This document shows, piece after piece, positions 41,861 to 50,796 of a stretch of DNA of 64,000 bases. Position numbers and translations under genes: made by a program. Within the stretch, counting starts at the first letter, position 1, and every line of letters starts with the position of its first letter. The notes under the pieces are model-generated. The model saw nothing but the letters and a program-made list of their open reading frames with translations, did no database searches and was not told the DNA's origin. Source of the DNA: Saccharopolyspora_C sp040643635 (GTDB taxonomy: Bacteria > Actinomycetota > Actinomycetes > Mycobacteriales > Pseudonocardiaceae); NCBI RefSeq assembly GCF_040643635.1, contig NZ_JBEYUS010000015.1, positions 1 through 64,000 of the forward strand, in the 5' to 3' direction.

Positions 41861-44800
41861 CTACCCCTTCTTTCCGGTGGCGGACCACTTGTCGCCCGGT
41901 CCCGTCGTGGTCCACGTCTTGTCAACGCCATCGGGGTGGGGGTTGAACACCTTGTCGTTCTTCTTCGGGAAGATCGTCCCGTCATCGCCGCCCACCGAGT
42001 CGAGCTCGACTTTGTGCCCACGACCGATCCGGTCGTTGACCTGATCCGTGGACGTCTTGTCGTAATGGTCTTTGTAGTCGCTACCGAGCAGCTTTTCCCG
42101 GTTGCTGCTGTTGTTCGCGACGTAGGCCTGCACGTCCTGCTTGCTCCAGTGCGCCGGGAACATGGTGCTCCGCTTGACGCCGTCGGCTCCGTCCTTCTTG
42201 TAGATGATCTCGTGCACCTGCGTGAACTTCCCCCGTTTCGCAAGAACGGTGACATCATCCGGCAGGTATTTCGACTTGCCGGTCTTCGAGTTGACCCATT
42301 CCTCACCGGGTTTCAACTTCGGACGGCCAGGGGAGTTCCCGTACGCGTGCAAGCCGGTCGGTTTCCCATCCGACCCCTTCTCCCCTTCGAAGATGTGCTT
42401 GTTCAGCTTCCCCTTCTCGCCGAACGCCTCTGCGAGGTTCTTGATCGTCCTCTTCGTGGGATCCGGTTCCTTCTTGCCCTTGGTATCCGATCCCTTGTTG
42501 CACTTGAGCCCCAGCGGGTCCGTCCAGCTGTGCGGGTTGGGGACGTAGGCGTGCTGGTTGAGGCCGCCGTCCAGGCCCAGCGGGTCGGGGCTGGCGTAGC
42601 GGGCCAGCAGCGGGTCGTAGTAACGGTAGAAGTTGTAGTGCAGACCGGTCTCGGCGTCGTAGTACTGCCCGGGGAAGCGCAGCGGCGTGCCGGTGACCGC
42701 CTCCGCGCCGGGCGCGCCACCCCACAGCGTCGTGCGGCTCACCCAGGACACGACGCCGTGCTCGTCGACGAGCTCCGTCGGGGTGCCGACCGCATCCGTG
42801 ACGATCGCGTGGAACTTCGAGTCCACCCAGTCCTGGGGTCCGCGCAGCACCCGTTCGGCCTGGGTGAGGGGCCGGAACGACTCGGGCTCGTGGTCCCAGA
42901 CGAGGACGAGCGGGCCGGGTTGCCCCTGCCGGTACTCGGCCTGCTCCGCGAGCACGTGCCCGTCCCAGCTGAAGTCCACCCCGGCGACCACGGTCGTCCC
43001 GTCGGGACCGAGGCGCTGCTTGGCGATGCGCCGTCCGATCGCGTCGTAGTGGTAGGCCCACCGCGTTCCGTCCGGGGTGAGCACGCCGACCAGCCGGTCG
43101 TCGCCGTCCCAGGAGTAGCGCCAGGTCTCGGGGCGGTGGGACAGGCGCTTGCGCTGCCGCAGCACCATCCGGCCCTGCGCGTCGTACTCGTAGCGGGCAC
43201 CGCCCGCGGCGCGGAGCAGGGTGCCGGTGTGCGCGCGGTCGCCGAACTCGTCGTCCGCCCCGGAGGCGGGCCAGCTGCCGTGGGTGATGTTGCCGGTGGC
43301 GTCGTAGGCGTAGCGCTCGGACCAACCGGAGCCCTGGACGCCGAGCACCTTGCCCGCGTGGTCGAGGGTGAAGGTGCGCGGTCCGGTGATCCCGTCCTGC
43401 ACCCCGGTGAGCGCACCGTCGGCCCGGTACGCGTAGGTGCGCTGCTGGGCGATCCGCCCGCCCGCACCGGCGATCGTCTGGGTCTGGAGCAGGTGCGTGG
43501 CGGTCCACGACTGGCCGAACACCAGGCCGGATGCGGTGCTGCGGCGCACTTCCCGGCCTGCGCGGTCGTACTCGAAGCGCAGCGTCCGGCCGGCGCTGTG
43601 CAGGGCGATCGGCTGGTCGTTGGCGTCGTACTCCCAGGTGCTCTCGGCGCCGGACGGGGTGCGGCGCCGGATGCGGCGCCCCAGCAGGTCGTACTCGGAG
43701 GTGACGGTGCGCCCGTTGACGGTCTCGGCGATCACCCGGCCCGCCGGGTCGTGCTGGAAGGTGACCCGGCTCGTGCCGTTGACGGCTTCCAGGATCTCCC
43801 CGGTCTCGCTGAGGGTGAACCGGGCGACGTCGGAGGCGGTGCGGCGTTCGACGATGTTGCCGAGCACGTCGAGCCCGAACCGGGTGACCTCCCCGGCGCC
43901 GTTGGTGCGTTCGACGAGCCTGCCCGCCGCGTCGTAGGCGTACTGGAGGGTGCGCCCGTTGAAGTCGGTTTCGCGCACCAGACGGCCCGCGGCGTCGTAC
44001 TCGTACCGCCAGACCAGCCCCTGCGGGTCGGTCACGGAAGTCAGCCGCATCTCGGTGTCGTAGCCGAACTCCAGCCGCGTGCCGTCGGGACGGACCTCGG
44101 CGGCCACCAGGTCGAAGTGGGTGATCTCGGTGGTGGAGACCTCGGAGAACTCGTCGCGGTGCTCGCGCAGGTTTCCCTCGCCGTCGTGGACGCGCCGTTC
44201 GACGGTGCCGTCGGCCCGTTCGTGCCAGGCGAGTTCGCCGCCGACCGTCCAGCCGAACCGCTGCACCCCGCCCACCGGGTCGGTGATCGAAGTGACCCGG
44301 CCGAACCGGTCCCGTTCGTACCGGGTGACGGCGCCGAGCGGGTCGCGGAGCGCGACCGGGAGCCCGCTCGCGTCGACCTCCACGGTGCTGGTGCCGCCGA
44401 GCGCGTCGGTGACCGAGGCGAGGGCGCCGCGCTCGTCGTAGCGGTAGGTGGTGGTCGCACCGCACGGGTCGGTGGTGGTGCGGATGTTGCCGAGCTCGTC
44501 GTAGGTGTGCCGCGTGGTGGTTCCGTCTGCCTCGACGACCGCGATCGGCAGGCCGGATTCGTCGTACTCGCACCTGAGCCGGCTGCCGTCCGGGCGGGTG
44601 ATGGCGAGGATGTTGCCCCGCTCGTCCCGGTCGTAGCGGATGCTGCGCCCGAGCGGGTCGGTGCGCCGCAGCAGGTTGTCGTGCCGGTCCCACTCGGAGG
44701 TGGTCGATGCCCCGAGCGGGTCGATCTCCTCGACGACCTGGCCCGCTTCGTTCATCCGGAACGTCGTGACGTTGCCGAGCGAATCCGTGCTGCGGGTGAT

Positions 44801-46678
44801 CCGGTTCTCGGTGTCGAACTCCATGCCGCAGGTGAGGAAACCGCCGGAGCCCTCGGTGCGGACGCAGCGTCCTTCGTGGTCGTAGTGGTATCGGTACCAC
44901 TCGCCGTTGCGGTCGGTCCAGCCGGTGATCCGCCCGACGTGGTCGTAGTCGAAGCGCATCGGCTGCCCCGACGCGTTGACCACTTCGGTGAGCCGGTCGC
45001 CGGTGTAGCCGTAGCGCATCAGCTCCACGTCGCCGTCGGCCGTGGCGGACCGCAACGAGGTGACCAGGCCGTCGGCGGTGTCGACCAGCACCCGGTAGCC
45101 GCCGCTGTGCCGGATCTCGCGGGGTATCCCGTGCTCGTCGTGCAGGAAGTCGATGCGGTTCCCGACGTGGTCGGAGATGGAGGTCAGCGGGCAGGTGGCA
45201 CCGGCACCGGCGAAGCGCAGGACCTGCCGCTGCTGCTGGTCGTCGAGGACGTAGGCGCCGTCCTCGGCCCGGCCGAGCGGACGGCGCGGGCCGCCGTCGC
45301 TGAACACCCACGAGCCGACCGCCGGGTGCGGGAAGTGCTGGAGCACCCCGTCCGCCGCGACGAGCACGACGCCCTGCTCGTCCACCTCCACGCGCTGGTC
45401 CAATGTGGACACCCAGCTGGGGCCGAACGCGCGCCCGGCCCGGAACGCGGACAGGTGGGTGCGTTCGACGACCAGCGGCAGCGCGGCGAGGAACTCCGCG
45501 TCGGTCTGCGCCAGCATCATCTGCCCGGAGGAGACGTCGATCGGGTCGCCCACGCAGCGCGAGTTCTGCAGGGACCGCGAGTTGGTGCCCTGGTCGCGCA
45601 CCGTGTTGTTCGAGGACGTGGAACGGGTCGAGGCCGGTCCCTTCCCGCCGCGCGGAGGCGGCGTGGGTGTCGGCGTCGGGCCGCCACCGTTTCCGCCGCC
45701 GTTTCCGCCGCCGTTGCCACGTCCACTTCCGCCGTTGTTCGGTCCAGGCGTCGGGGACCCTTCCGCGTTGGACGAGTGGTTCGACGCCGGGCCGCCGTTG
45801 CCGGGCGGGGGTGTGCCGCCGGGCTTGTTCTCGGCGTTCGAGGAGTGGTTGGAGGCCGGGCCGTCCGGGCCGCCGCGGGAGCGGTCGCCGCCGGTCGGCT
45901 TCGGCCCGCCGCCGGACGAACCGTCCGACTTGATCTTCTTGAGCTCCTTGGCCGCGTCGCCGAAGCCCTTGCCGAGCTTCTTCAGCAGCGGCATCAGGGC
46001 CTTCATCGCCTTGACCAGCTTCATGGTCAGCTCGGCGATCTTCGTGGCGACCTTGGTGACCTGCATGGCCACCTGCGGCAGCACCCACGCCATCCCGATG
46101 CCCGCGGTCGCCAGCACCTGCAGCGCCCAGCTGATCAGGTGGCCCACCAGCTCGGCGATGATGTCGCGCACCAGGGTCCGGACGGCGGCGACGATCTCGC
46201 CCGCGGTGCCGATGCCGTCGGCCGCACCGTCGGCCGCCGACTTGGCGGCCGAGATCAGCGTGCCGGTCTCCTCGCTGCGCTTGCGGTAGGCGTCGGCGGC
46301 CTTGCCGGACCACTCGGCGATGTCGGCGCCGACCATCTGCTGCAGGTCGGCGCCGACCCCGTCCAGCTCGGTCGCGATGTTCTTCCACGTCTCCGAATGC
46401 GCCTTGATCTCGTCCGGATCACCGGTCAGCGAGTCCAGCGCGTCCGACAGCGGGCCGACGTGCTCCATCAGCCAGCCCACCCCCGCGGCGAAGATCGAAC
46501 CGAACGGGTCCATCGCCATGCCCAGCGCGTCCAGCGCCGTGCCGGTCGCACCCATCACGCCGGCGGCCCAGTCACCCGACTCGATGGCCTTCTTCGTCTC
46601 GTCGACCGATTCCAGGATCGGGACGCCGCTGAAGGACTTGGTCGAATCCTCGCGTTCCGCGACGAGCGGATTCGCCAC
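41861..46678 (-). CDS. Rhs-repeat polymorphic toxin with EndoU-like C-terminal nuclease, type VII-associated
   Basis: 1605 residues. Residues 1-250: helical WXG100-like region with WSGKAADAY, then long hydrophobic helices. About 250-370: Gly/Pro/Ser-rich linker. About 380-1380: Rhs/YD repeats forming a shell (many copies of the YDxxGRL pattern), closing with the Rhs core end ARYASPDPLGLDGG and WTDPLGL. From 1392: a 214-residue tip with KHIFEGE (His 1428), GLHAYG (His 1444) and MFPAHWSKQDV (near 1506), which fits bacterial EndoU RNases (PF14436), followed by an 80-residue tail. Tip DNA has lower GC than the core (about 53 against 73 percent in sampled 60-bp lines), as expected for an exchangeable cassette. 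No immunity gene follows. Rhs placement is certain; the EndoU call is from motif only. Confidence 0.9.
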   Translation of the reverse strand: MANPLVAEREDSTKSFSGVPILESVDETKKAIESGDWAAGVMGATGTALDALGMAMDPFGSIFAAGVGWLMEHVGPLSDALDSLTGDPDEIKAHSETWKNIATELDGVGADLQQMVGADIAEWSGKAADAYRKRSEETGTLISAAKSAADGAADGIGTAGEIVAAVRTLVRDIIAELVGHLISWALQVLATAGIGMAWVLPQVAMQVTKVATKIAELTMKLVKAMKALMPLLKKLGKGFGDAAKELKKIKSDGSSGGGPKPTGGDRSRGGPDGPASNHSSNAENKPGGTPPPGNGGPASNHSSNAEGSPTPGPNNGGSGRGNGGGNGGGNGGGPTPTPTPPPRGGKGPASTRSTSSNNTVRDQGTNSRSLQNSRCVGDPIDVSSGQMMLAQTDAEFLAALPLVVERTHLSAFRAGRAFGPSWVSTLDQRVEVDEQGVVLVAADGVLQHFPHPAVGSWVFSDGGPRRPLGRAEDGAYVLDDQQQRQVLRFAGAGATCPLTSISDHVGNRIDFLHDEHGIPREIRHSGGYRVLVDTADGLVTSLRSATADGDVELMRYGYTGDRLTEVVNASGQPMRFDYDHVGRITGWTDRNGEWYRYHYDHEGRCVRTEGSGGFLTCGMEFDTENRITRSTDSLGNVTTFRMNEAGQVVEEIDPLGASTTSEWDRHDNLLRRTDPLGRSIRYDRDERGNILAITRPDGSRLRCEYDESGLPIAVVEADGTTTRHTYDELGNIRTTTDPCGATTTYRYDERGALASVTDALGGTSTVEVDASGLPVALRDPLGAVTRYERDRFGRVTSITDPVGGVQRFGWTVGGELAWHERADGTVERRVHDGEGNLREHRDEFSEVSTTEITHFDLVAAEVRPDGTRLEFGYDTEMRLTSVTDPQGLVWRYEYDAAGRLVRETDFNGRTLQYAYDAAGRLVERTNGAGEVTRFGLDVLGNIVERRTASDVARFTLSETGEILEAVNGTSRVTFQHDPAGRVIAETVNGRTVTSEYDLLGRRIRRRTPSGAESTWEYDANDQPIALHSAGRTLRFEYDRAGREVRRSTASGLVFGQSWTATHLLQTQTIAGAGGRIAQQRTYAYRADGALTGVQDGITGPRTFTLDHAGKVLGVQGSGWSERYAYDATGNITHGSWPASGADDEFGDRAHTGTLLRAAGGARYEYDAQGRMVLRQRKRLSHRPETWRYSWDGDDRLVGVLTPDGTRWAYHYDAIGRRIAKQRLGPDGTTVVAGVDFSWDGHVLAEQAEYRQGQPGPLVLVWDHEPESFRPLTQAERVLRGPQDWVDSKFHAIVTDAVGTPTELVDEHGVVSWVSRTTLWGGAPGAEAVTGTPLRFPGQYYDAETGLHYNFYRYYDPLLARYASPDPLGLDGGLNQHAYVPNPHSWTDPLGLKCNKGSDTKGKKEPDPTKRTIKNLAEAFGEKGKLNKHIFEGEKGSDGKPTGLHAYGNSPGRPKLKPGEEWVNSKTGKSKYLPDDVTVLAKRGKFTQVHEIIYKKDGADGVKRSTMFPAHWSKQDVQAYVANNSSNREKLLGSDYKDHYDKTSTDQVNDRIGRGHKVELDSVGGDDGTIFPKKNDKVFNPHPDGVDKTWTTTGPGDKWSATGKKG

Positions 46679-46742
46679 AGGAGATCACCTCAAGAGTGCG
46701 GGCCGGGGACACCGGCGAATGTGGGGTCGGGAATGCGGCGGG

Positions 46743-47363
46743 TCAGTCCCGCAGCGGGTCGAAGTCCGGCGGGAAGTCCTCGTCGTCGTCCCGCCGCTGC
46801 GGGCGGCGCCGGCCGGTCGGACGGGTCGCGGACGGGCCGGACTGGCTGGACGGGCCGGACTGCGGGGGGCTCGGCGGTGTGGGACCCGGCCGCTGCTGCG
46901 GCGGCTCGTCGTCCTCCGGCGCCGCCCACTTGCCGGACTCCGGCGCCTCGTCCTCGGCTTCGTCGGGTTCCTCGGGGAACCGCTCGCGCAGGTTGTCCAG
47001 CATCAGCGACCGGGTCTGCCGGTCCTCGTCACCGAGCTGCTCGGACATCACCTCGCCGACGCGGGAGGCGATGTCGCCCTGCGCCTTGCGGATGGTGCCG
47101 AGGATCTGCGCGGACAGCTCCTCCAGCGGCATCGAACGGATCTTCTCGGAGAACTCGATGCCGGTGAGGCTGCCGTCGGCGCGCACCGTCACCTTCACCC
47201 GGCCGTCCGGGCCGGTCGCGGTCAACCGGATCTGCTCGGTCTCCTCGCGCACCGCCTCGTAGCGGCGGGCCTTCTCCTCGAAGCCCTTCACCCAGTCGCC
47301 GATGCGCCGTTCCGCGTCGTCCGGGTCGCTGCCGAGTGCGGCGAAGCCCGCTGGTCCGGACAT
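46743..47363 (-). CDS. YbaB/EbfC-family protein
   Basis: 206 residues. The first 115 form a YbaB/EbfC-like domain (WVKGFEEKARRYEAVREETEQI, VKVTVRADGSLTGIEFSEKI), and the rest is a Pro/Glu/Asp-rich disordered tail with a basic RRRPQRR patch. Such proteins are often found within actinobacterial type VII-associated operons; a DNA-binding or chaperone role is uncertain. It lies 64 bp upstream of the Rhs toxin gene, in the same direction. Confidence 0.82.
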   Translation of the reverse strand: MSGPAGFAALGSDPDDAERRIGDWVKGFEEKARRYEAVREETEQIRLTATGPDGRVKVTVRADGSLTGIEFSEKIRSMPLEELSAQILGTIRKAQGDIASRVGEVMSEQLGDEDRQTRSLMLDNLRERFPEEPDEAEDEAPESGKWAAPEDDEPPQQRPGPTPPSPPQSGPSSQSGPSATRPTGRRRPQRRDDDEDFPPDFDPLRD

Positions 47364-47431
47364 GTTCTTCCCTCCGTGCCGATGTGCTGCTCGATGACGT
47401 GCGCGCCGCGCGGACGCGGCGGGTGGGGGGA

Positions 47432-48094
47432 CTACGCCGTCGCCTCCGGGTCGATCCGCGGGGTGGTGCCGAACACCTGCTGCGAGAAGCCCTGCTCGGC
47501 GGGGGTTCGCACCTGCTCACCGTGCGGAGCGTTCCGCGCCGTCGGCTCCTGCACCTGCTCCGACGACCGCGAAGCGGTGCCCTGCTGCTGCTCGGACATG
47601 CCGTCCGGCAACGACCCCCGCTGCTGCTCCGACATTCCCTCCGGCAACGTCCCCCGCTGCTGCTCCGAATAGCCACCCTGCGGCGTGCCCTGCCGCTGCT
47701 CGGACATCCCGTCCGGGAGCGTGCCCCGCTGCTGCTCCGCCGGGCCGGAGCCGCCGCCCATCAGCTGGAACTGCTCGGAGCCCTCCGGCACGGTGCCGTG
47801 CAACTTCTGGAAGGACTGCGAGTTGTCCTCGTCGTTGGTGTCGTACTCCTCGGCGGTGGTGCGGACGTTCTGCGCGGTGGTCTCCAGGCCTTCGCGGGCG
47901 GCCTGCAGCGCCGCGAGCCCTTCCTGCCCGGTCGGATTGATGATCGGCGGCAGGAACGAGCACAGCAGCCCGTAGGCCTCGTCGGACATGCCGACCTGTT
48001 CGGCGGCCGAGATCGCCGTGTCGACCCGGTCGGTGAGCGAGTCGAGGTGGGCGGCGTGCGCCGTCAGGTCCTCGGAGACGACTTCGTAGGCCAT
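47432..48094 (-). CDS. Type VII secretion target, EspC-like, with tandem repeats
   Basis: 220 residues. The first 100 match the ESX EspC-like secretion-target pattern: YEVVSEDLTAHAAHLDSLTDRVDTA, then AYGLLCSFLPP and a second helix. Residues 119-178 are five tandem 12-residue repeats (SEQQRGTLPDGM type). Likely a secreted partner or helper of the system. ATG start; coupled in one operon with YbaB-like and EspG-like genes. Confidence 0.82.
   Translation of the reverse strand: MAYEVVSEDLTAHAAHLDSLTDRVDTAISAAEQVGMSDEAYGLLCSFLPPIINPTGQEGLAALQAAREGLETTAQNVRTTAEEYDTNDEDNSQSFQKLHGTVPEGSEQFQLMGGGSGPAEQQRGTLPDGMSEQRQGTPQGGYSEQQRGTLPEGMSEQQRGSLPDGMSEQQQGTASRSSEQVQEPTARNAPHGEQVRTPAEQGFSQQVFGTTPRIDPEATA
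47561..47740 (-). repeat. Five 36-bp coding repeats in the EspC-like gene
   Basis: They encode five 12-residue units: AEQQRGTLPDGM, SEQRQGTPQGGY, SEQQRGTLPEGM, SEQQRGSLPDGM and SEQQQGTASRSS. The second and fifth copies are the most diverged. Gln/Gly-rich, probably extended and disordered. Confidence 0.9.
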
Positions 48095-48134
48095 GCAGGT
48101 AGCTCCTCTCCGGATGCGTTGCGCGACAAGGTGT

Positions 48135-48914
48135 TCACCGGGACACGAGCTCCGCGAAGTCCACGCTGGACAGCATTTCGCCGAGCCGCTGCTCGACGCG
48201 GCCCGGCTCGGCGGGCACGACGCTCAGCCAGCCCCGTTCGCCGATCAGCAGGTAGCGGCCCTGCGAGGTGTCCATCCAGCTGATGAGCGTCGCCGCCCGG
48301 GACCCGCCGCCGCGGACGCCGAGCTGGCCGCCGCCACGGCGGTTCTCCGCCAGCTCCACCAGTGCGGCCGCGTCCTGTTCGGACACCCCCGCCCGCACCA
48401 GAGCGGTGTGCTCGTCGAGATCACCGCCGAACGGGTCGTCGCCGAAGTCGTCCTCGTCCGCGACCTTCGCCAGCACCTCGTGGCGCACCGTCAACGACCG
48501 CCCCTTGCCCGGCTCGGCGGACGGCAGCACGCCCGCCGCCACCGCGGCCAGCGCACCCGGCCGGAAACCGCGCAACGACAACCGGTCCCCGTCCAGCACC
48601 GCCAGCACCCCGGACCGGCGATCCGCGGCGGCCAGCGCCCGGATCGGGCCGTCCGCGTAGCCGACGACGTCCACCGAGATCTCGTGCTCCGCCAGCAGCC
48701 GCAGCAGCTCCTCCAGCTCGGCGTCCAGCCGCTCGCCGGTGGCGAGACCGCGGTCGGCCAGCGCGCGGAACACCTCGGCGGTGCGCGCGGTGCGCTCCTC
48801 GACGGTCGCGCCGATGCTCGGCACCCGCAGCGGGTACGGCGCACGGCCCAGGTCGAGCGCCCCGGACACCAGGTCGAACTCGACGGCGGACAGCACGAAG
48901 TCCGCTTCGTCCAT
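48135..48914 (-). CDS. ESX secretion-associated protein EspG
   Basis: A 259-residue EspG-family protein: FVLSAVEFDLVSGALDLGRAPYPLRVPS at the N-terminus, ELEELLRLLAEHEISVDVVGY in the middle, and GRYLLIGERGWLSVVPAEP near the end. EspG proteins are cytosolic chaperones for PE/PPE-type substrates of type VII secretion. The ATG at 48914 has AGGGGAAA upstream. The PPE-like gene directly upstream is its probable client. Confidence 0.88.
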   Translation of the reverse strand: MDEADFVLSAVEFDLVSGALDLGRAPYPLRVPSIGATVEERTARTAEVFRALADRGLATGERLDAELEELLRLLAEHEISVDVVGYADGPIRALAAADRRSGVLAVLDGDRLSLRGFRPGALAAVAAGVLPSAEPGKGRSLTVRHEVLAKVADEDDFGDDPFGGDLDEHTALVRAGVSEQDAAALVELAENRRGGGQLGVRGGGSRAATLISWMDTSQGRYLLIGERGWLSVVPAEPGRVEQRLGEMLSSVDFAELVSR

Positions 48915-48983
48915 CACTTTCCCCTCATCAGCACGCGCGTGATCGCGCACCGGCCCGCACGGCCGGTGCGCGGAACGACGCGG

Positions 48984-50633
48984 TCAGTCCTTGTCCTTGT
49001 CCTTCTTCTTCGGCTTGCCACCGCCGATGACCGGTGGCGGCAGGTCCGCGCCCGGGACCTCGACGATCGGGGCGCTCTCCACGTACTTCGCGCGGCGCTC
49101 CTGGTCCTCGCCGCCCTTGCCGCGGTTCGCCTGCCCCGGCGCGCCGCCGCCCATGCCCGCCGCACCGGCCTGACCGGGCACGCCCGCCGCGCCCACCGGG
49201 CGCCCGGCCGCCGGCCCACCGGTCGAGCCGACCCCGGCCCGGCCGCCCGCGCCCGGCCCGGAACCACCCGAAGCGGAACCGCCCGAGCCCGCGCCGCCTG
49301 CGCCGAGCGCTCCGCCGGAACCGCCCGTCGTGCCGGGAATCGGCGGGATCGAACCGCCCCAGCCGCCGCGGGAACCGCCAGGGCCACCGGAACCGGGGCC
49401 ACCACCCGGGTTCTTGGCGAACGGGTTCGGGGTGATCGCGGTCGGCGCGTCCGGGCCGGACACCGGCCGCGGCGGCTTGTAGGTGTCCCGGCCGGTGATG
49501 TCCGGCGACGACGGGTTCGGCACCGAGCTGGGCTTCGTGGACTGCGGGGTCGTGCCGCTCGGCTTGAACTTCACCGTCGGCGGATCGAAGTTCGGGGGCG
49601 ACGGCGTCCGGGGCGTCGGCGTCCGGCCACTCGGCACCGAACGCGGTGTCGGCGTGCCCCCGACGGGGATCTGGGGATCGCCCGGCCGCGGAATCGGACC
49701 GCCCCGTTCGGACGGCGACTGCGGGACCTGCGGGATCTGCGGCTGTTCGGGTGCGAGCGCGTTCGCCGGATCAGTGGCGGCCGGGATGTTGGACGTGGGG
49801 ACGCGGGAAGCGGGGTCGGTGGCGGCCGGGTCGCCCGCCGCCGGGTCGCCGAGCACCGGCATCTTCCGCGTGACGAGGTCCCCGTCCGCACCGCCCGGGG
49901 TGACCGGCTCACCGAGCTGCTGGACGTCCTCGCCCGCCTCGTGCGCGGGAGTCGCCCGGTGGAACGGCGTCAGCTTCCCGTCCGCCGGCGGCGTGCCCTG
50001 GTGCTGCTCCTGCCGGACCGGGTCCGGCGGCGGCGCGAAGCGGGGCGTGTCGCCGTCCAGCACTCGGGAGTCGGATTCCATCCGCTCCATGACCTGGACC
50101 GCGTCCTGGTGCGCGTCGGCCGACTTGATCGTCCGCACCCGCTGGTCGACGGTCGCCGTGAACAGGTCGACGACCGACCCCTGCCCTCCCGAACCGTTGA
50201 ACCTGTGCGTCAGATCTTCGTCCAGGTCGACGTCGACCGGTTCCGGCATGGCCATCTTGGCCGTCTCCATGACGCGGCCCTGCTCCTCGATCCGCGCCCC
50301 GAGACCATTGGCCGTCGCGCCGGCCTCCGAGGTCCAGGTGGCGATCTCGTGGATCGCACCGCGCGCCGAATCGCCCGCCTCGCCCTGCCAGCCGTGCTCG
50401 GTGCTGCGCAGCCGCTCGCCCATGCGCTGTGCGGACTCGCTCATCTCGATGCCCAGCCGTGCCCAATCGCCGGCGAGTTCACCCACGCGGCCCGGATCGT
50501 TGTCCCGGTGCACCGCCTCGTACAGCTCGCGGTGGCTGTAGGAACTCCAGTTCTGGGTGTCCACCAAGGCGCGGTCGTCATCGGACGACCGCGCGTTCTT
50601 CGCCCGCGTCACGGCGTGCTGCTGTTCTTCCAC
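48984..50633 (-). CDS. PPE-like/WXG100-type protein with long Pro/Gly-rich tail
   Basis: 549 residues. Residues about 25-150 are a helical PPE-like or WXG100-like domain (SYSHRELYEAV, LAGDWARLGIEMSESAQRM, HGWQGEAGDSARGAI), where WQG stands for the WXG turn. From about 200 the chain is Pro/Thr-rich, then Gly-rich (GGPGSGGPGGSRGGWGG), ending in a Lys/Asp tail (KPKKKDKDKD). The GTG at 50633 is chosen for GGAGGGGG upstream. Probable secreted substrate of the type VII pathway, with EspG as chaperone. Confidence 0.82.
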   Translation of the reverse strand: MEEQQHAVTRAKNARSSDDDRALVDTQNWSSYSHRELYEAVHRDNDPGRVGELAGDWARLGIEMSESAQRMGERLRSTEHGWQGEAGDSARGAIHEIATWTSEAGATANGLGARIEEQGRVMETAKMAMPEPVDVDLDEDLTHRFNGSGGQGSVVDLFTATVDQRVRTIKSADAHQDAVQVMERMESDSRVLDGDTPRFAPPPDPVRQEQHQGTPPADGKLTPFHRATPAHEAGEDVQQLGEPVTPGGADGDLVTRKMPVLGDPAAGDPAATDPASRVPTSNIPAATDPANALAPEQPQIPQVPQSPSERGGPIPRPGDPQIPVGGTPTPRSVPSGRTPTPRTPSPPNFDPPTVKFKPSGTTPQSTKPSSVPNPSSPDITGRDTYKPPRPVSGPDAPTAITPNPFAKNPGGGPGSGGPGGSRGGWGGSIPPIPGTTGGSGGALGAGGAGSGGSASGGSGPGAGGRAGVGSTGGPAAGRPVGAAGVPGQAGAAGMGGGAPGQANRGKGGEDQERRAKYVESAPIVEVPGADLPPPVIGGGKPKKKDKDKD

Positions 50634-50796
50634 GTGCCACTTCCCCCTCCGGCGACGGCTTCTCGCACACCGCCACCAGCCCATCCGCCCGCCACGCCGA
50701 TCCCTGCGCACAGTGGACGCACCGGCACCCCGCCGGGTTGCCCGCCCGGCGGAGCGCTCGATCTCGATCGCCGACGACTCCGCTACCCGCGGCCGG

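Noticed and set aside
42204..42548. 114-codon plus-strand frame opposite the toxin tip, considered as an antisense immunity gene
   Set aside because: No ribosome-binding site or recognisable fold; its Pro/Ser/Phe-rich composition is typical of the complement of Lys/Gly codons. Kept only as something to test.
41936..47167. 1743-codon open frame opposite the Rhs gene
   Set aside because: Antisense shadow; the minus-strand frame has clear Rhs repeats and toxin motifs.
48984..49500. Possible collagen-like or elastin-like structural protein from the Gly-rich tail
   Set aside because: The Gly-rich part is a C-terminal tail of the PPE-like protein without a regular Gly-X-Y register.
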